Shown here: positions 1 through 6,678 of the stretch, piece after piece
Layout of the letters: every line of letters begins with the position of its first letter
Position numbering within the stretch: the first letter of the stretch is position 1
Assembly (NCBI GenBank): GCA_937942115.1
Contig: CALDFY010000181.1
Span: 1 to 7,641, forward strand
DNA: 7,641 nucleotides
DNA from: an uncultured Anaerolineae bacterium
Lineage (GTDB): Bacteria > Chloroflexota > Anaerolineae > B4-G1 > DUEL01
Reading direction: 5' to 3'
The notes under the pieces: generated by a model
Told to the model about the DNA's origin: nothing
The model's database searches: none
What the model saw: the letters and a program-made list of their open reading frames with translations, nothing else
Program-made: the position numbers and the translations under genes

Positions 1-1
1 G

Positions 2-3000
2 GGCATCTTCCTGCTGGACGAGACGGGCCGCTGGGCGGTCCTGCGGGCCGGCACCGGCGAGGCCGGGAAACAAATGCTGGAGATGGGCCACAAACTGGAG
101 GTGGGTGGCAAATCCATGATCGGCTGGTGCACGGCCAACGCCAAAGCCCGCATCGCGCTGGACGTGGGCGCGGAGGCCATCCGCTTTGATAACCCCCTCC
201 TGCCCCATACCCGCTCCGAGATGGCGCTCCCGCTGATCTCCCGGGGGCGGGTCATCGGCGCGATGACCATCCAGTCCGAAAAACCCGCCGCGTTCACCGA
301 AGAGGACATCACGGCCCTCCAGGCGATGGCAGACCAACTGGCGACGGCGATTGAGAATGCCCGCCTCTTTGCCGAGACCAGCCAGGCCCTGACGGAGACC
401 CGGGAACTCTTTGAGGCCGGCCAGGCCATCGGCGCGGCGACCACTCCGGCCGAAGTGGCCCGGGCCCTGGTCGGGTACGTCGCCCGCACCGGCCTGGACC
501 TGGCCCGGGTTCTGACAGTAGACCCGCCGGATGAGCCAACCCATGTGGTGATGGGAGAGCACTGGGCCGTGGACGGCCGCCCGGTCCATCCATACGGCAC
601 CCGTCTCCCCCTGGCGGATTTTGGCCTGCGCCCGTTCATCCAGCCCACTGAAGCCATCACCGTAGAGGACATTTATGCGGACCCGCGCGTGGATGAACGG
701 GCCCGAACCATTCTGGAAGTCCTGCGGCTGCGCTCCTTCGCTCTGGTGCCCATCTCCATCGGTCAGCGGATTCTGGGCGTGCTCCTGGTCGGGCGGGATA
801 CCCCGTATGTCTACCCGGAGCGGATGATCCGCAACCTGTGGACGCTCTGCGGTCAGGCGGCTATCGCGATGGAGAACCTGCGCCTGCTGGAGGAGACCCG
901 CCGCCGGGCCCAGGAGTTGGAGGCCATCAACGAAATCGGCCGCACCATCAGTTCGGTGCTGGACCCACAGGCCGTGATGCGACAGATTGTGGACATCACC
1001 AAGTCCCGCTTTGGCTACTACTTTGTTGACATCCTGCTGGCAGAGGACCGCCGCCTGGTCTTTGAGGACGGGAGCACCATCGGGAACACCGACCGGCGGA
1101 TCCCGCCCCGCAGTCTGGTGCTGGATATAGACCGGCCCGGCATCACCACCGATGCTGCGCGTACCGGGCAACCGGTGGTGGTCAACGATGTTCTGAGCGA
1201 CCCTCGCTTCATCACGGTGCCGGAACTTTCGGCCACCCGCGCGGAACTGGCCGTCCCCATTGAGGTCAAGGGGCGGGTCATCGGCGTGCTGGACGTCCAG
1301 AGCGACCGCCCCTACGCCTTTACCCGGGCCGATGTGCTGCTGATGACCTCGCTGGCGAGCGCGGCGGGCGTCGCGCTGGAGAACGCCCGGCTCTTCGCCG
1401 AGACGGAGGCGGAGGCTCAACGCCGGGCCCTCATCAGCGAAGTGCTTCAGGTCGCGGCCACCACGATGGATCCCCACGAATTGCTCCGCCGGGCGGCCGA
1501 GGCCATCTCCCGTCAACTGGAGATGCCCGTCGTTGTCTTTGAGTGGGAGCCGGAGATAGAATCCCTGCGACTGGTCACCGCCCGGAGCGCCAGCGGCGCT
1601 GAGATTCCCTTCCCGCGCCCCGATGTCCGGATGAACCGTCAACAGGCCCCGCCGATGATGGACGCCCTGTTCCGGTCCGAGGTAACCGTGTTGCGGGATA
1701 TTCCCCATCTGGCGACCGGTCGGATGGTCGGCGTGGCCCGCCAGTGGGGACTGATAGATGCGGCGTTGGCACCGCTGGTCATTCGCGGTCAGCCGCTGGG
1801 CTTGCTGGCCCTGGGCCGGCCGCCGGGGCATCCGCCCATTGATGAGGGCGAGGTGGAGTTCCTGGGTATCGTCGCGGCCAACCTGAGCGTGGCCTGGGAG
1901 AACGCCCGCCTCTACCAGGAGGCGGTGGAGACGGCGGAACGGCTCAAGGAGGTGGACCGGCTCAAGTCCCAGTTCCTGGCCAACATGTCCCACGAACTGC
2001 GGACGCCGCTCAACTCCATCATCGGCTTCTCCCGGGTCATCCTCAAGGGGATTGACGGGCCTATCACCGAACAGCAGCGGCAGGACCTGGAGGCCATCTT
2101 CAACAGCGGTCAGCATCTGCTGGGCCTCATCAACGACATCCTGGACATCTCCAAGATTGAGGCCGGCAAGATGGAACTCGCCTTTGAGCCGACCGACCTC
2201 CAGGAGATTATCCGGGGCGTGATGTCCACCGCCATCGCCCTGGTCAAGGATAAGCCCATAGAACTTCAGCAGTCGGTCCCGGCCGACCTGCCCACGATCA
2301 CTGCCGACAGCCGCCGGGTGCGACAGGTTTTGCTCAACCTGGTCTCCAACGCGGCCAAATTCACCGACCAGGGCTTCATCCGGGTGGAGGCGAAAGTGGA
2401 GGGGGATCACGTCGTCATCTCCGTCTCCGATAGCGGCATCGGTATCCCGCCGGAGAAACTGCCGCGCATTTTTGAGGCTTTCACCCAGGTGGATGCTTCC
2501 CCTTCCCGCAAGTACGGCGGTACGGGCCTGGGGCTGACCATCAGCAAATCCTTCATAGAACTCCACGGCGGCAGGATATGGGTGGAAAGCGAAGTGGGTA
2601 AGGGGTCCAGGTTTACCTTCACCCTTCCCATCCAGGGGCCGCCTCAGATCAGGCCGGAGGCCGGACCGAGGGCGGAGGCGGCTCCGCCGGCGGCTCTGCT
2701 GGAGGAAGCACCCCCTCTCATCCCGGAGGTGCCCGGCCGGGTGGTCCTCTGTGTGGACGATGACGAAGGGGTCATCACCCTCTTCCGGCGATACCTGGAT
2801 AAACAGGGGTATCGGGTGGTGGGCCTGAGTGACCCGTTCCGGGTGGTGGAGGAGGCCCGGCGAATCCAACCCTTCGCCATCACCCTGGACGTGATGATGC
2901 CCGGTAAGGACGGCTGGCAGGTCATCCAGGAACTGAAGGCCGACCCCGAAACCCGGGATATTCCGGTGATTATGTGCACCATCGTCGCCGAGAAAGGGCG

Positions 3001-3487
3001 GGGACTGAGCCTGGGCGCGGCCGATTATCTGGTCAAGCCCATCCTGGAGCAGGACCTGCTGACGGCGCTGGACCGGCTGGACCGGGAGGAAGGCCGCCAT
3101 CGGATCCTGGTGGTGGACGACCAGCCGGATGACCGCAATCTCCTGCGGCGGATGATAGAGGGTCAGGAAGGATATGAGGTATTGGAGGCCGCCAGCGGAC
3201 AGGAGGCCATCTTGTTGGTCCGTCAGCGGCGCCCGCACATCATCATCCTGGACCTGCTGATGCCGGAGATGGACGGGTTCGCTGTGCTGGAAGCGCTGAA
3301 GGCGGACGAATCCACCCGCTCCATCCCCATCATCGTCGTCACGGCCAAAGAGTTGACGGAGCGGGACCGGCAGGTCCTCAACAATCGGATTGAGGCGCTG
3401 ATCCAGAAGGGAGTTCTGCAGAGGGAGGAGTTACTGGAGGACGTGGCGGCGGCGCTGCGCAAACTGGAGCGCTCGGTTGTCCGATGA
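2..3487 (+). CDS. Multi-GAF hybrid sensor histidine kinase with two receiver domains (5' partial)
   Basis: The reading frame is open from base 2, before the first ATG at 74, and the upstream codons continue a GAF fold, so the true start lies outside the window. Counting from the Met at 74, I see the end of GAF1 (to ~93), GAF2 (~120-266), GAF3 (~290-435) and GAF4 (~460-608), each ending in an 'ENARL'-type helix that leads into a short coiled linker. HisKA follows with the phospho-acceptor His640 in SHELRTPL. The HATPase has N759 (N box), D786 in DSGIGIP (G1) and GGTGLGL at 815-821 (G2). After a Pro/Ala-rich linker (~857-890) come REC1 (acidic D895-D897, phospho-Asp D939, Lys988) and REC2 (D1015/D1016, phospho-Asp D1060, T1090, Lys1112). 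All catalytic residues are present, so autophosphorylation and transfer to its own receivers are likely. No transmembrane segment or DNA-binding output is visible in this part. The ligand is unknown, and no GAF shows an obvious chromophore signature. Confidence 0.95.
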   Translation, partial: GIFLLDETGRWAVLRAGTGEAGKQMLEMGHKLEVGGKSMIGWCTANAKARIALDVGAEAIRFDNPLLPHTRSEMALPLISRGRVIGAMTIQSEKPAAFTEEDITALQAMADQLATAIENARLFAETSQALTETRELFEAGQAIGAATTPAEVARALVGYVARTGLDLARVLTVDPPDEPTHVVMGEHWAVDGRPVHPYGTRLPLADFGLRPFIQPTEAITVEDIYADPRVDERARTILEVLRLRSFALVPISIGQRILGVLLVGRDTPYVYPERMIRNLWTLCGQAAIAMENLRLLEETRRRAQELEAINEIGRTISSVLDPQAVMRQIVDITKSRFGYYFVDILLAEDRRLVFEDGSTIGNTDRRIPPRSLVLDIDRPGITTDAARTGQPVVVNDVLSDPRFITVPELSATRAELAVPIEVKGRVIGVLDVQSDRPYAFTRADVLLMTSLASAAGVALENARLFAETEAEAQRRALISEVLQVAATTMDPHELLRRAAEAISRQLEMPVVVFEWEPEIESLRLVTARSASGAEIPFPRPDVRMNRQQAPPMMDALFRSEVTVLRDIPHLATGRMVGVARQWGLIDAALAPLVIRGQPLGLLALGRPPGHPPIDEGEVEFLGIVAANLSVAWENARLYQEAVETAERLKEVDRLKSQFLANMSHELRTPLNSIIGFSRVILKGIDGPITEQQRQDLEAIFNSGQHLLGLINDILDISKIEAGKMELAFEPTDLQEIIRGVMSTAIALVKDKPIELQQSVPADLPTITADSRRVRQVLLNLVSNAAKFTDQGFIRVEAKVEGDHVVISVSDSGIGIPPEKLPRIFEAFTQVDASPSRKYGGTGLGLTISKSFIELHGGRIWVESEVGKGSRFTFTLPIQGPPQIRPEAGPRAEAAPPAALLEEAPPLIPEVPGRVVLCVDDDEGVITLFRRYLDKQGYRVVGLSDPFRVVEEARRIQPFAITLDVMMPGKDGWQVIQELKADPETRDIPVIMCTIVAEKGRGLSLGAADYLVKPILEQDLLTALDRLDREEGRHRILVVDDQPDDRNLLRRMIEGQEGYEVLEAASGQEAILLVRQRRPHIIILDLLMPEMDGFAVLEALKADESTRSIPIIVVTAKELTERDRQVLNNRIEALIQKGVLQREELLEDVAAALRKLERSVVR

Positions 3488-3524
3488 AAACGGTGGGGCG
3501 GCGGCCATCGGCCGCCGCCCCACC
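3487..3524 (-). terminator. Strong hairpin terminator between convergent genes
   Basis: A perfect 15-bp GC-rich inverted repeat (3492-3506 pairing with 3510-3524) encloses a 3-nt loop, ATC. Read on the - strand, the stem is followed by G and then TTTT (complement of 3487-3490), which fits a rho-independent terminator for the - strand gene ending at 3546, 21 nt away. On the + strand it lies 4 nt after the kinase stop codon but has no T-tract, so it would work less well in that direction. The T-run overlaps the kinase TGA, so the junction is tightly packed. The structure is directly visible; the function is inferred. Confidence 0.8.
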
Positions 3525-3545
3525 CGCGACGGTCTCAGGAAGCGG

Positions 3546-4208
3546 TCACCCACCGGGGGGGCCGCTTTCTGTTTCCGCCTCCATCAGCGCGCGCAGCGCG
3601 TAGGTCACCCGGCGGGGGCGAGGCGTGAGCAACCCCAGGGACTCCCATTCCTGGGCCAGCCGCTGCAGGCGGCGCATGGAGACTTGCCCCCGGAACGCCT
3701 CCCGCAGGCGGACCAGATCAAACCGTCCATCTAAGTGGTCCAGCGTGTAGCGGACCAGTTCCCGCTCCAGCGGACTCAGGGTCGGGAAAGAAGCGGGCGG
3801 GCTGACCTGGGGGGCGATGGCGGATGCCTGGAGCATCTGCAGCCACTGGGCGGCCTCCGCAATCAGGTGGCCCATATTGAAGTAGAGCCGGTTGGCCCAC
3901 TCCGCCACCCCCTGCAGGTCGTGGATGTACGGCGGGGAGGTGAGGAGGGTCCCGTAGGCCGCGAAGGGGAAATCCGCCCGGTTGAATATCCCGGCCCGGC
4001 CGTTGCTGGCCTGAGCGCGAATCACATCCCACCGCTCTTCGGTAACGGTGTAATCCAGCCAGAAGGTGACCAGGGTTCCGCCTGCCAGTCGCCAGTACCA
4101 TGCCGCCCCCAGCCGCCCGACATAACCGGGCACGCGCCGGGCGATTTCCTCAAAAATCACATCCGCCAGGCGCAGGGCCTGAAATGAAGGGTAGAAGAGT
4201 GGAGCCAT
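3546..4208 (-). CDS. Hypothetical protein, possible C-terminal winged-helix domain
   Basis: I do not recognise this 220-residue protein. I chose the ATG at 4208 because AGGTG (complement of 4216-4220) lies 7 nt upstream of it. The other ATG at 4214 would add Met-Thr but leaves only 1 nt between that site and the start. The N-terminal part (~1-130) is rich in aromatic residues and tryptophan, with no signal peptide or clear membrane helix. A Pro/Ser linker (~133-146) follows. Residues ~146-208 are helical and basic, end in an RPRRVTYAL strand-like stretch, and could form a winged helix; this is only a pattern impression. It is the last gene of the - strand run, 84 nt after mutL, and ends just before a strong hairpin. 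Composition matches its neighbours and the frame is intact over its full length, which supports a real gene. Function is unknown; a DNA-binding or scaffold role is possible but unproven. Confidence 0.75.
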   Translation of the reverse strand: MAPLFYPSFQALRLADVIFEEIARRVPGYVGRLGAAWYWRLAGGTLVTFWLDYTVTEERWDVIRAQASNGRAGIFNRADFPFAAYGTLLTSPPYIHDLQGVAEWANRLYFNMGHLIAEAAQWLQMLQASAIAPQVSPPASFPTLSPLERELVRYTLDHLDGRFDLVRLREAFRGQVSMRRLQRLAQEWESLGLLTPRPRRVTYALRALMEAETESGPPGG

Positions 4209-4215
4209 CGTCATT

Positions 4216-4220
4216 CACCT
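4216..4220 (-). promoter_or_regulatory. Ribosome binding site that decides the start of the hypothetical gene
   Basis: AGGTG on the - strand stands 7 nt before the ATG at 4208 and 1 nt before the ATG at 4214, so the inner ATG is favoured. The site adjoins the last unit of the heptamer array and keeps its 7-bp phase. Confidence 0.55.
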
Positions 4221-4222
4221 GT

Positions 4223-4292
4223 CGCAGGGCGCAGGGCGCAGAGAACAGTTCGGTCGTCCGTTGTCCATCGTCTGTCGTCTATAGTCTGTGGT
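4223..4292. repeat. Degenerate 7-bp tandem repeat array, about 10 units
   Basis: The whole gap between the mutL stop codon and the ribosome binding site of the next gene can be divided into 7-bp units in constant phase. On the + strand, three units at 4223-4243 match CGCAGGG or differ by one base. A poorly matching unit follows (4244-4250), then six units at 4251-4292 of consensus CYRTNGT with strictly kept C1 and T4. The mutL stop codon itself begins an eleventh unit-like stretch (4293-4299). The period is read directly from the sequence. Similar degenerate heptamers are, from memory, common between genes in filamentous Chloroflexota and (as STRRs) in cyanobacteria. Function is unknown. There is no CRISPR-like alternation of repeats and spacers. 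Confidence 0.75.
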
Positions 4293-6020
4293 CTATCTCC
4301 GGAACTCCCGCGCCAGTTGGGCCGTGCTGATGTGGATCATCGTCGGACGGCCGTGAGGGCAGGTGCGCGGGGTCTCACACCCCTCCAGCGCCCGCAGCAG
4401 TTCCTCCATCTCCTCCCGGGAGAGAATCTGTCCGGCCTTGATGGCCCCCTGCTGGCACACCCGCCGGATAATCGCCCGCTCTATCTCGTCCTCCACCGCT
4501 CCCCCGCCCTTCCGCTCCTCCGCCCCTCCGCTCTCCTCCGCCAGCCCCTGAGCCACCTCGGTCAGGACATCCCGGGGATGGGCCGATGAGAGCACCGCCG
4601 GCAGTGCCCGCACCAGAAAGGTGTTTCCCCCGAAGGGTTCCACTTCCACCCCCAGACGGCGCAGCGTCTCCTGATAGACGTCCACCAGTCCCGCCCATTC
4701 CGGCGGCAGGTCCACTGCGACCGGCTCCAGCAGCGGCTGGACGGGTATCCCGCTGGCGCGCTGAGCCATCAGCCGCTCGTAGAGCACCCGCTCGTGGGCC
4801 GCGTGCTGGTCTATCAGATAGAGGCCGTCCGGCCCCTCGGCGATGATGTACGTCGCGGCGACCTGCCCGACCACCCGCAGCACGGGCAACTTTGCCGCCG
4901 GAGAGACGGGCGGCGTCGTCAGCGGCAGCGGCGTCGGCCGAAACGGCTCCCTTCGTGGTTCCTCCGGAAACCGGAATTCGGTTGGCTGGGAGGCAGGGGA
5001 TGGGCCGGAGACGGGTTTCAGGGTCGGGATGCCCGATTCTTCGGCCACCGCCTGGCGCACGGTCCGCTGGACGGCCCGGAAGACCCCGTCCCCGTCCCGG
5101 AAGCGGACTTCCGCTTTGGCGGGGTGGACGTTCACATCCACATCCTCCGGCGGGAGGGTCACCATCACTACTGCCAGCGGGTACCGCCCGGTGGGGATGA
5201 GGGTGTGGTAGGCCTGGATGACCGCGTACGTCAGGCGCGCGTCCTGTACCCAGCGCCCGTTGACAAAGAGGGTGATTTCTCCCCGGTCGGCCCGATGGAG
5301 GTGCGGCGGGCCCACGAACCCCTCCACCCGGATTGCCGCGCCCTCTTCGGGGAGAACCTCCAGCAGCGCGCTGCCCACCTCCAGGCCGTAGACCGCCACC
5401 AGCACATCCCGCATCTGCCCGGTCCCGGGTGACCGGAAGACCTCTCGCCCATCGTGGACCAGGGTGAAACGGCGGTCCGGGTAGGCCATCGCGTAGCGGG
5501 TGACCCAGGCGTCTATGTGGCGCCGTTCGGTGGCGGAGGAGCGGAGAAACTTGCGGCGTGCCGGGACGTTGTAGAAGATGTCCTCCACGGTGACGGTCGT
5601 CCCGGGCGGGCGTCCGATGGGTCGGCGGCTGACCACCTCGCCCCCTTCCAGCCGGATGAGCGTGCCCATTTCCTCGCCGACCGCGCGCGTGGCGCAGGTC
5701 ACCCGGCTGACGGCCGCGATGGAGGCCAGCGCCTCGCCCCGGAAGCCCAGGGTAGCGATGCGGGTCAGGTCCTCGGCGGAGGCCAGTTTACTCGTGGCGT
5801 GGCGCCGGAAGGCCAGTTCCACCTCGGCAGCGGGGATACCGCAACCGTCGTCGGCGACGCGCATCAGCCGTTTACCGCCGTCGGCAACCTCTATGCGAAT
5901 TTCCCGCGCCCCGGCGTCTATGCTGTTCTCCACCAGTTCTTTGATGACGGACGCGGGCCGTCCCACCACCTCACCGGCGGCGATCTGAGCGACGATTTCG
6001 GGGGGAAGGATGCGGATCAT
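4293..6020 (-). CDS. mutL: DNA mismatch repair protein MutL (endonuclease type)
   Basis: MutL links mismatch recognition by MutS to strand removal. The start at ATG 6020 gives MIRILPPEIVAQIAAGEVV, the normal MutL beginning, and a 575-residue protein; a TTG at 6050 is in frame but would translate a palindrome and repeats. The N-terminal GHKL ATPase has E31/N32 in ENSIDAG, D57 in DDGCGI and GFRGEAL at 92-98. The transducer domain carries the conserved Lys302 in HPAK. A Pro-rich linker (~330-380) precedes the C-terminal domain. That domain shows DQHAAHE at 404-410 with E415, C522/K528, CPHGRP from 554 and a terminal FRR, the marks of a nicking MutL from MutH-less bacteria. QPLLEP at 428-433 fits the sliding-clamp binding motif. 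No Shine-Dalgarno is visible before the ATG. It follows plsY by under 50 nt, so co-transcription is likely. A repetitive GA-rich stretch encodes a low-complexity Glu/Gly segment at ~490-511. Confidence 0.97.
   Translation of the reverse strand: MIRILPPEIVAQIAAGEVVGRPASVIKELVENSIDAGAREIRIEVADGGKRLMRVADDGCGIPAAEVELAFRRHATSKLASAEDLTRIATLGFRGEALASIAAVSRVTCATRAVGEEMGTLIRLEGGEVVSRRPIGRPPGTTVTVEDIFYNVPARRKFLRSSATERRHIDAWVTRYAMAYPDRRFTLVHDGREVFRSPGTGQMRDVLVAVYGLEVGSALLEVLPEEGAAIRVEGFVGPPHLHRADRGEITLFVNGRWVQDARLTYAVIQAYHTLIPTGRYPLAVVMVTLPPEDVDVNVHPAKAEVRFRDGDGVFRAVQRTVRQAVAEESGIPTLKPVSGPSPASQPTEFRFPEEPRREPFRPTPLPLTTPPVSPAAKLPVLRVVGQVAATYIIAEGPDGLYLIDQHAAHERVLYERLMAQRASGIPVQPLLEPVAVDLPPEWAGLVDVYQETLRRLGVEVEPFGGNTFLVRALPAVLSSAHPRDVLTEVAQGLAEESGGAEERKGGGAVEDEIERAIIRRVCQQGAIKAGQILSREEMEELLRALEGCETPRTCPHGRPTMIHISTAQLAREFRR
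4490..4529. repeat. Imperfect 8-bp tandem repeat inside mutL
   Basis: Five consecutive 8-bp units related to GGAGGRGC (- strand) lie within mutL codons ~498-511. The + strand is almost pure pyrimidine here, interrupted mainly by the regular G. The period is not a multiple of 3, so the peptide is not itself repetitive; it reads as a Glu/Gly/Lys-rich stretch. It falls in a part of the MutL C-terminal domain that varies between homologues, before the C522 motif. It may be repeat expansion or chance composition. Confidence 0.5.
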
Positions 6021-6022
6021 GG

Positions 6023-6043
6023 CGCAGGTCGCATGTCGCAGGG
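6023..6043. repeat. Short 7-bp tandem repeat, three units, upstream of mutL
   Basis: Three units on the + strand (CGCAGGT, CGCATGT, CGCAGGG) fill the space directly before the mutL ATG. The third is identical to units at 4223-4236, so the same heptamer family precedes two successive genes. The array occupies the place where a Shine-Dalgarno sequence would be expected and contains none. Confidence 0.65.
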
Positions 6044-6044
6044 A

Positions 6045-6069
6045 GGGCAACCGCGAGGGTTGCCCCTAC
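6045..6069 (-). repeat. REP-like palindrome between plsY and mutL
   Basis: An 8-bp perfect inverted repeat (6045-6052 with 6058-6065; GGGCAACC on the + strand) has a 5-nt loop. Read on the - strand, the stem is preceded by GTAG at its 5' foot (complement of 6066-6069), and the plsY TAG stop codon is part of that GTAG. A GTAG-type tetranucleotide beside a short hairpin is characteristic of REP elements handled by RAYT transposases. From memory, palindromes of this GTAGGGG...CCC style recur in many bacterial genomes, including Chloroflexota. It lacks a T-tract, so it is not a typical terminator. Only one copy is visible here, so membership of a repeat family is inferred. Confidence 0.55.
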
Positions 6070-6677
6070 AGCGGAATCCGCCGCTCCTCGCCGCGCGCCA
6101 GGCGGCGGATGTTGGGGCGCAGGGCCCAGAGGGTCAGGGCGGAGGTCAGCAGCGCGTGGGCTTCGTATGCCCAGGGAACGGCGCCCCGGATGGCCCCCAC
6201 CGCAAAGGCCAGCGGGAGGAAGAGGGCGACGGAGATGGAGCCGACGGACGCGTAGCGGGAGAGGAAAGCACCCGCTGCCAGCACGGGAATGGCCAGCAGG
6301 CCACCGACGGGCCAGAGGGCGATGGCTCCGCCGACGGAGGTCGCGGTGCCGGCGCCGCCGCGCAGGCCGAGGAAGAGGGAGTAGTTGTGGCCCACCACAG
6401 CGGCGAAGCCCGCCAGCGCCTGCATCAGCGGCGGCCCGTTCAGCGCCCGCGCCACCCAGACGGCGGCCGCGCCTTTCAGCACGTCGCCCAGCCCGGTGGC
6501 GATGGCCGCCCCCCACCCGGCGGCCCGCAGGACGTTGGTCCCGCCCGTCCGTCCGCTCCCCACCTGCCGCACGTCTATCCGGCGAGTGAGCCGGACCACC
6601 AGGAACCCCACCGGGATGGAGCCCAGGAGGTAACCCGCTGCCAGAGCGATCAGCCAGTACGCTGTTTTTGCCAGCAT
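6066..6677 (-). CDS. plsY: Glycerol-3-phosphate acyltransferase PlsY, divergent
   Basis: PlsY is an inner-membrane enzyme that moves an acyl group from acyl-phosphate to glycerol-3-phosphate, the first step of phospholipid synthesis. The 203 residues match the family's usual length and contain several hydrophobic helices (~5-27, 52-75, 83-100, 115-137, 143-165, 168-186). Motif 1 is GSGRTGGTN at 40-48 (family GSGNxGxTN). Motif 2 starts with GHN at 96 and runs through LRGGAGTAT to 113, with Ala109 where most members have the second Lys of KGGKG. Motif 3 keeps Asn189 and Glu197. The ATG at 6677 lies 1 nt after the rfbD stop codon (TGAGATG), so translational coupling is likely. Its own stop codon is embedded in a REP-like palindrome. 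The PlsY assignment is firm; full activity of this variant is inferred. Confidence 0.9.
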   Translation of the reverse strand: MLAKTAYWLIALAAGYLLGSIPVGFLVVRLTRRIDVRQVGSGRTGGTNVLRAAGWGAAIATGLGDVLKGAAAVWVARALNGPPLMQALAGFAAVVGHNYSLFLGLRGGAGTATSVGGAIALWPVGGLLAIPVLAAGAFLSRYASVGSISVALFLPLAFAVGAIRGAVPWAYEAHALLTSALTLWALRPNIRRLARGEERRIPL

Positions 6678-6678
6678 C

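Noticed and set aside
74..1900. Phytochrome-like light sensing by the GAF domains
   Set aside because: I see no conserved Cys-His chromophore motif and no PHY domain, so photoreception is not supported.
3735..4187. A 150-residue open frame on the + strand opposite the hypothetical gene
   Set aside because: The - strand frame has a ribosome binding site, sits in an operon and has a terminator behind it; the + frame has none of these, although neither product is recognised.
4223..4292. CRISPR array
   Set aside because: The units are contiguous 7-mers without spacers, far too short for CRISPR repeats.
4794..5432. A 212-residue open frame on the + strand opposite mutL
   Set aside because: It overlaps the conserved MutL transducer and linker coding on the other strand, with no recognisable motif.
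6021..6050. A 10-residue N-terminal extension of MutL from a TTG at 6050
   Set aside because: The extension translates the palindrome and heptamers, while the family's conserved beginning starts at the ATG at 6020.
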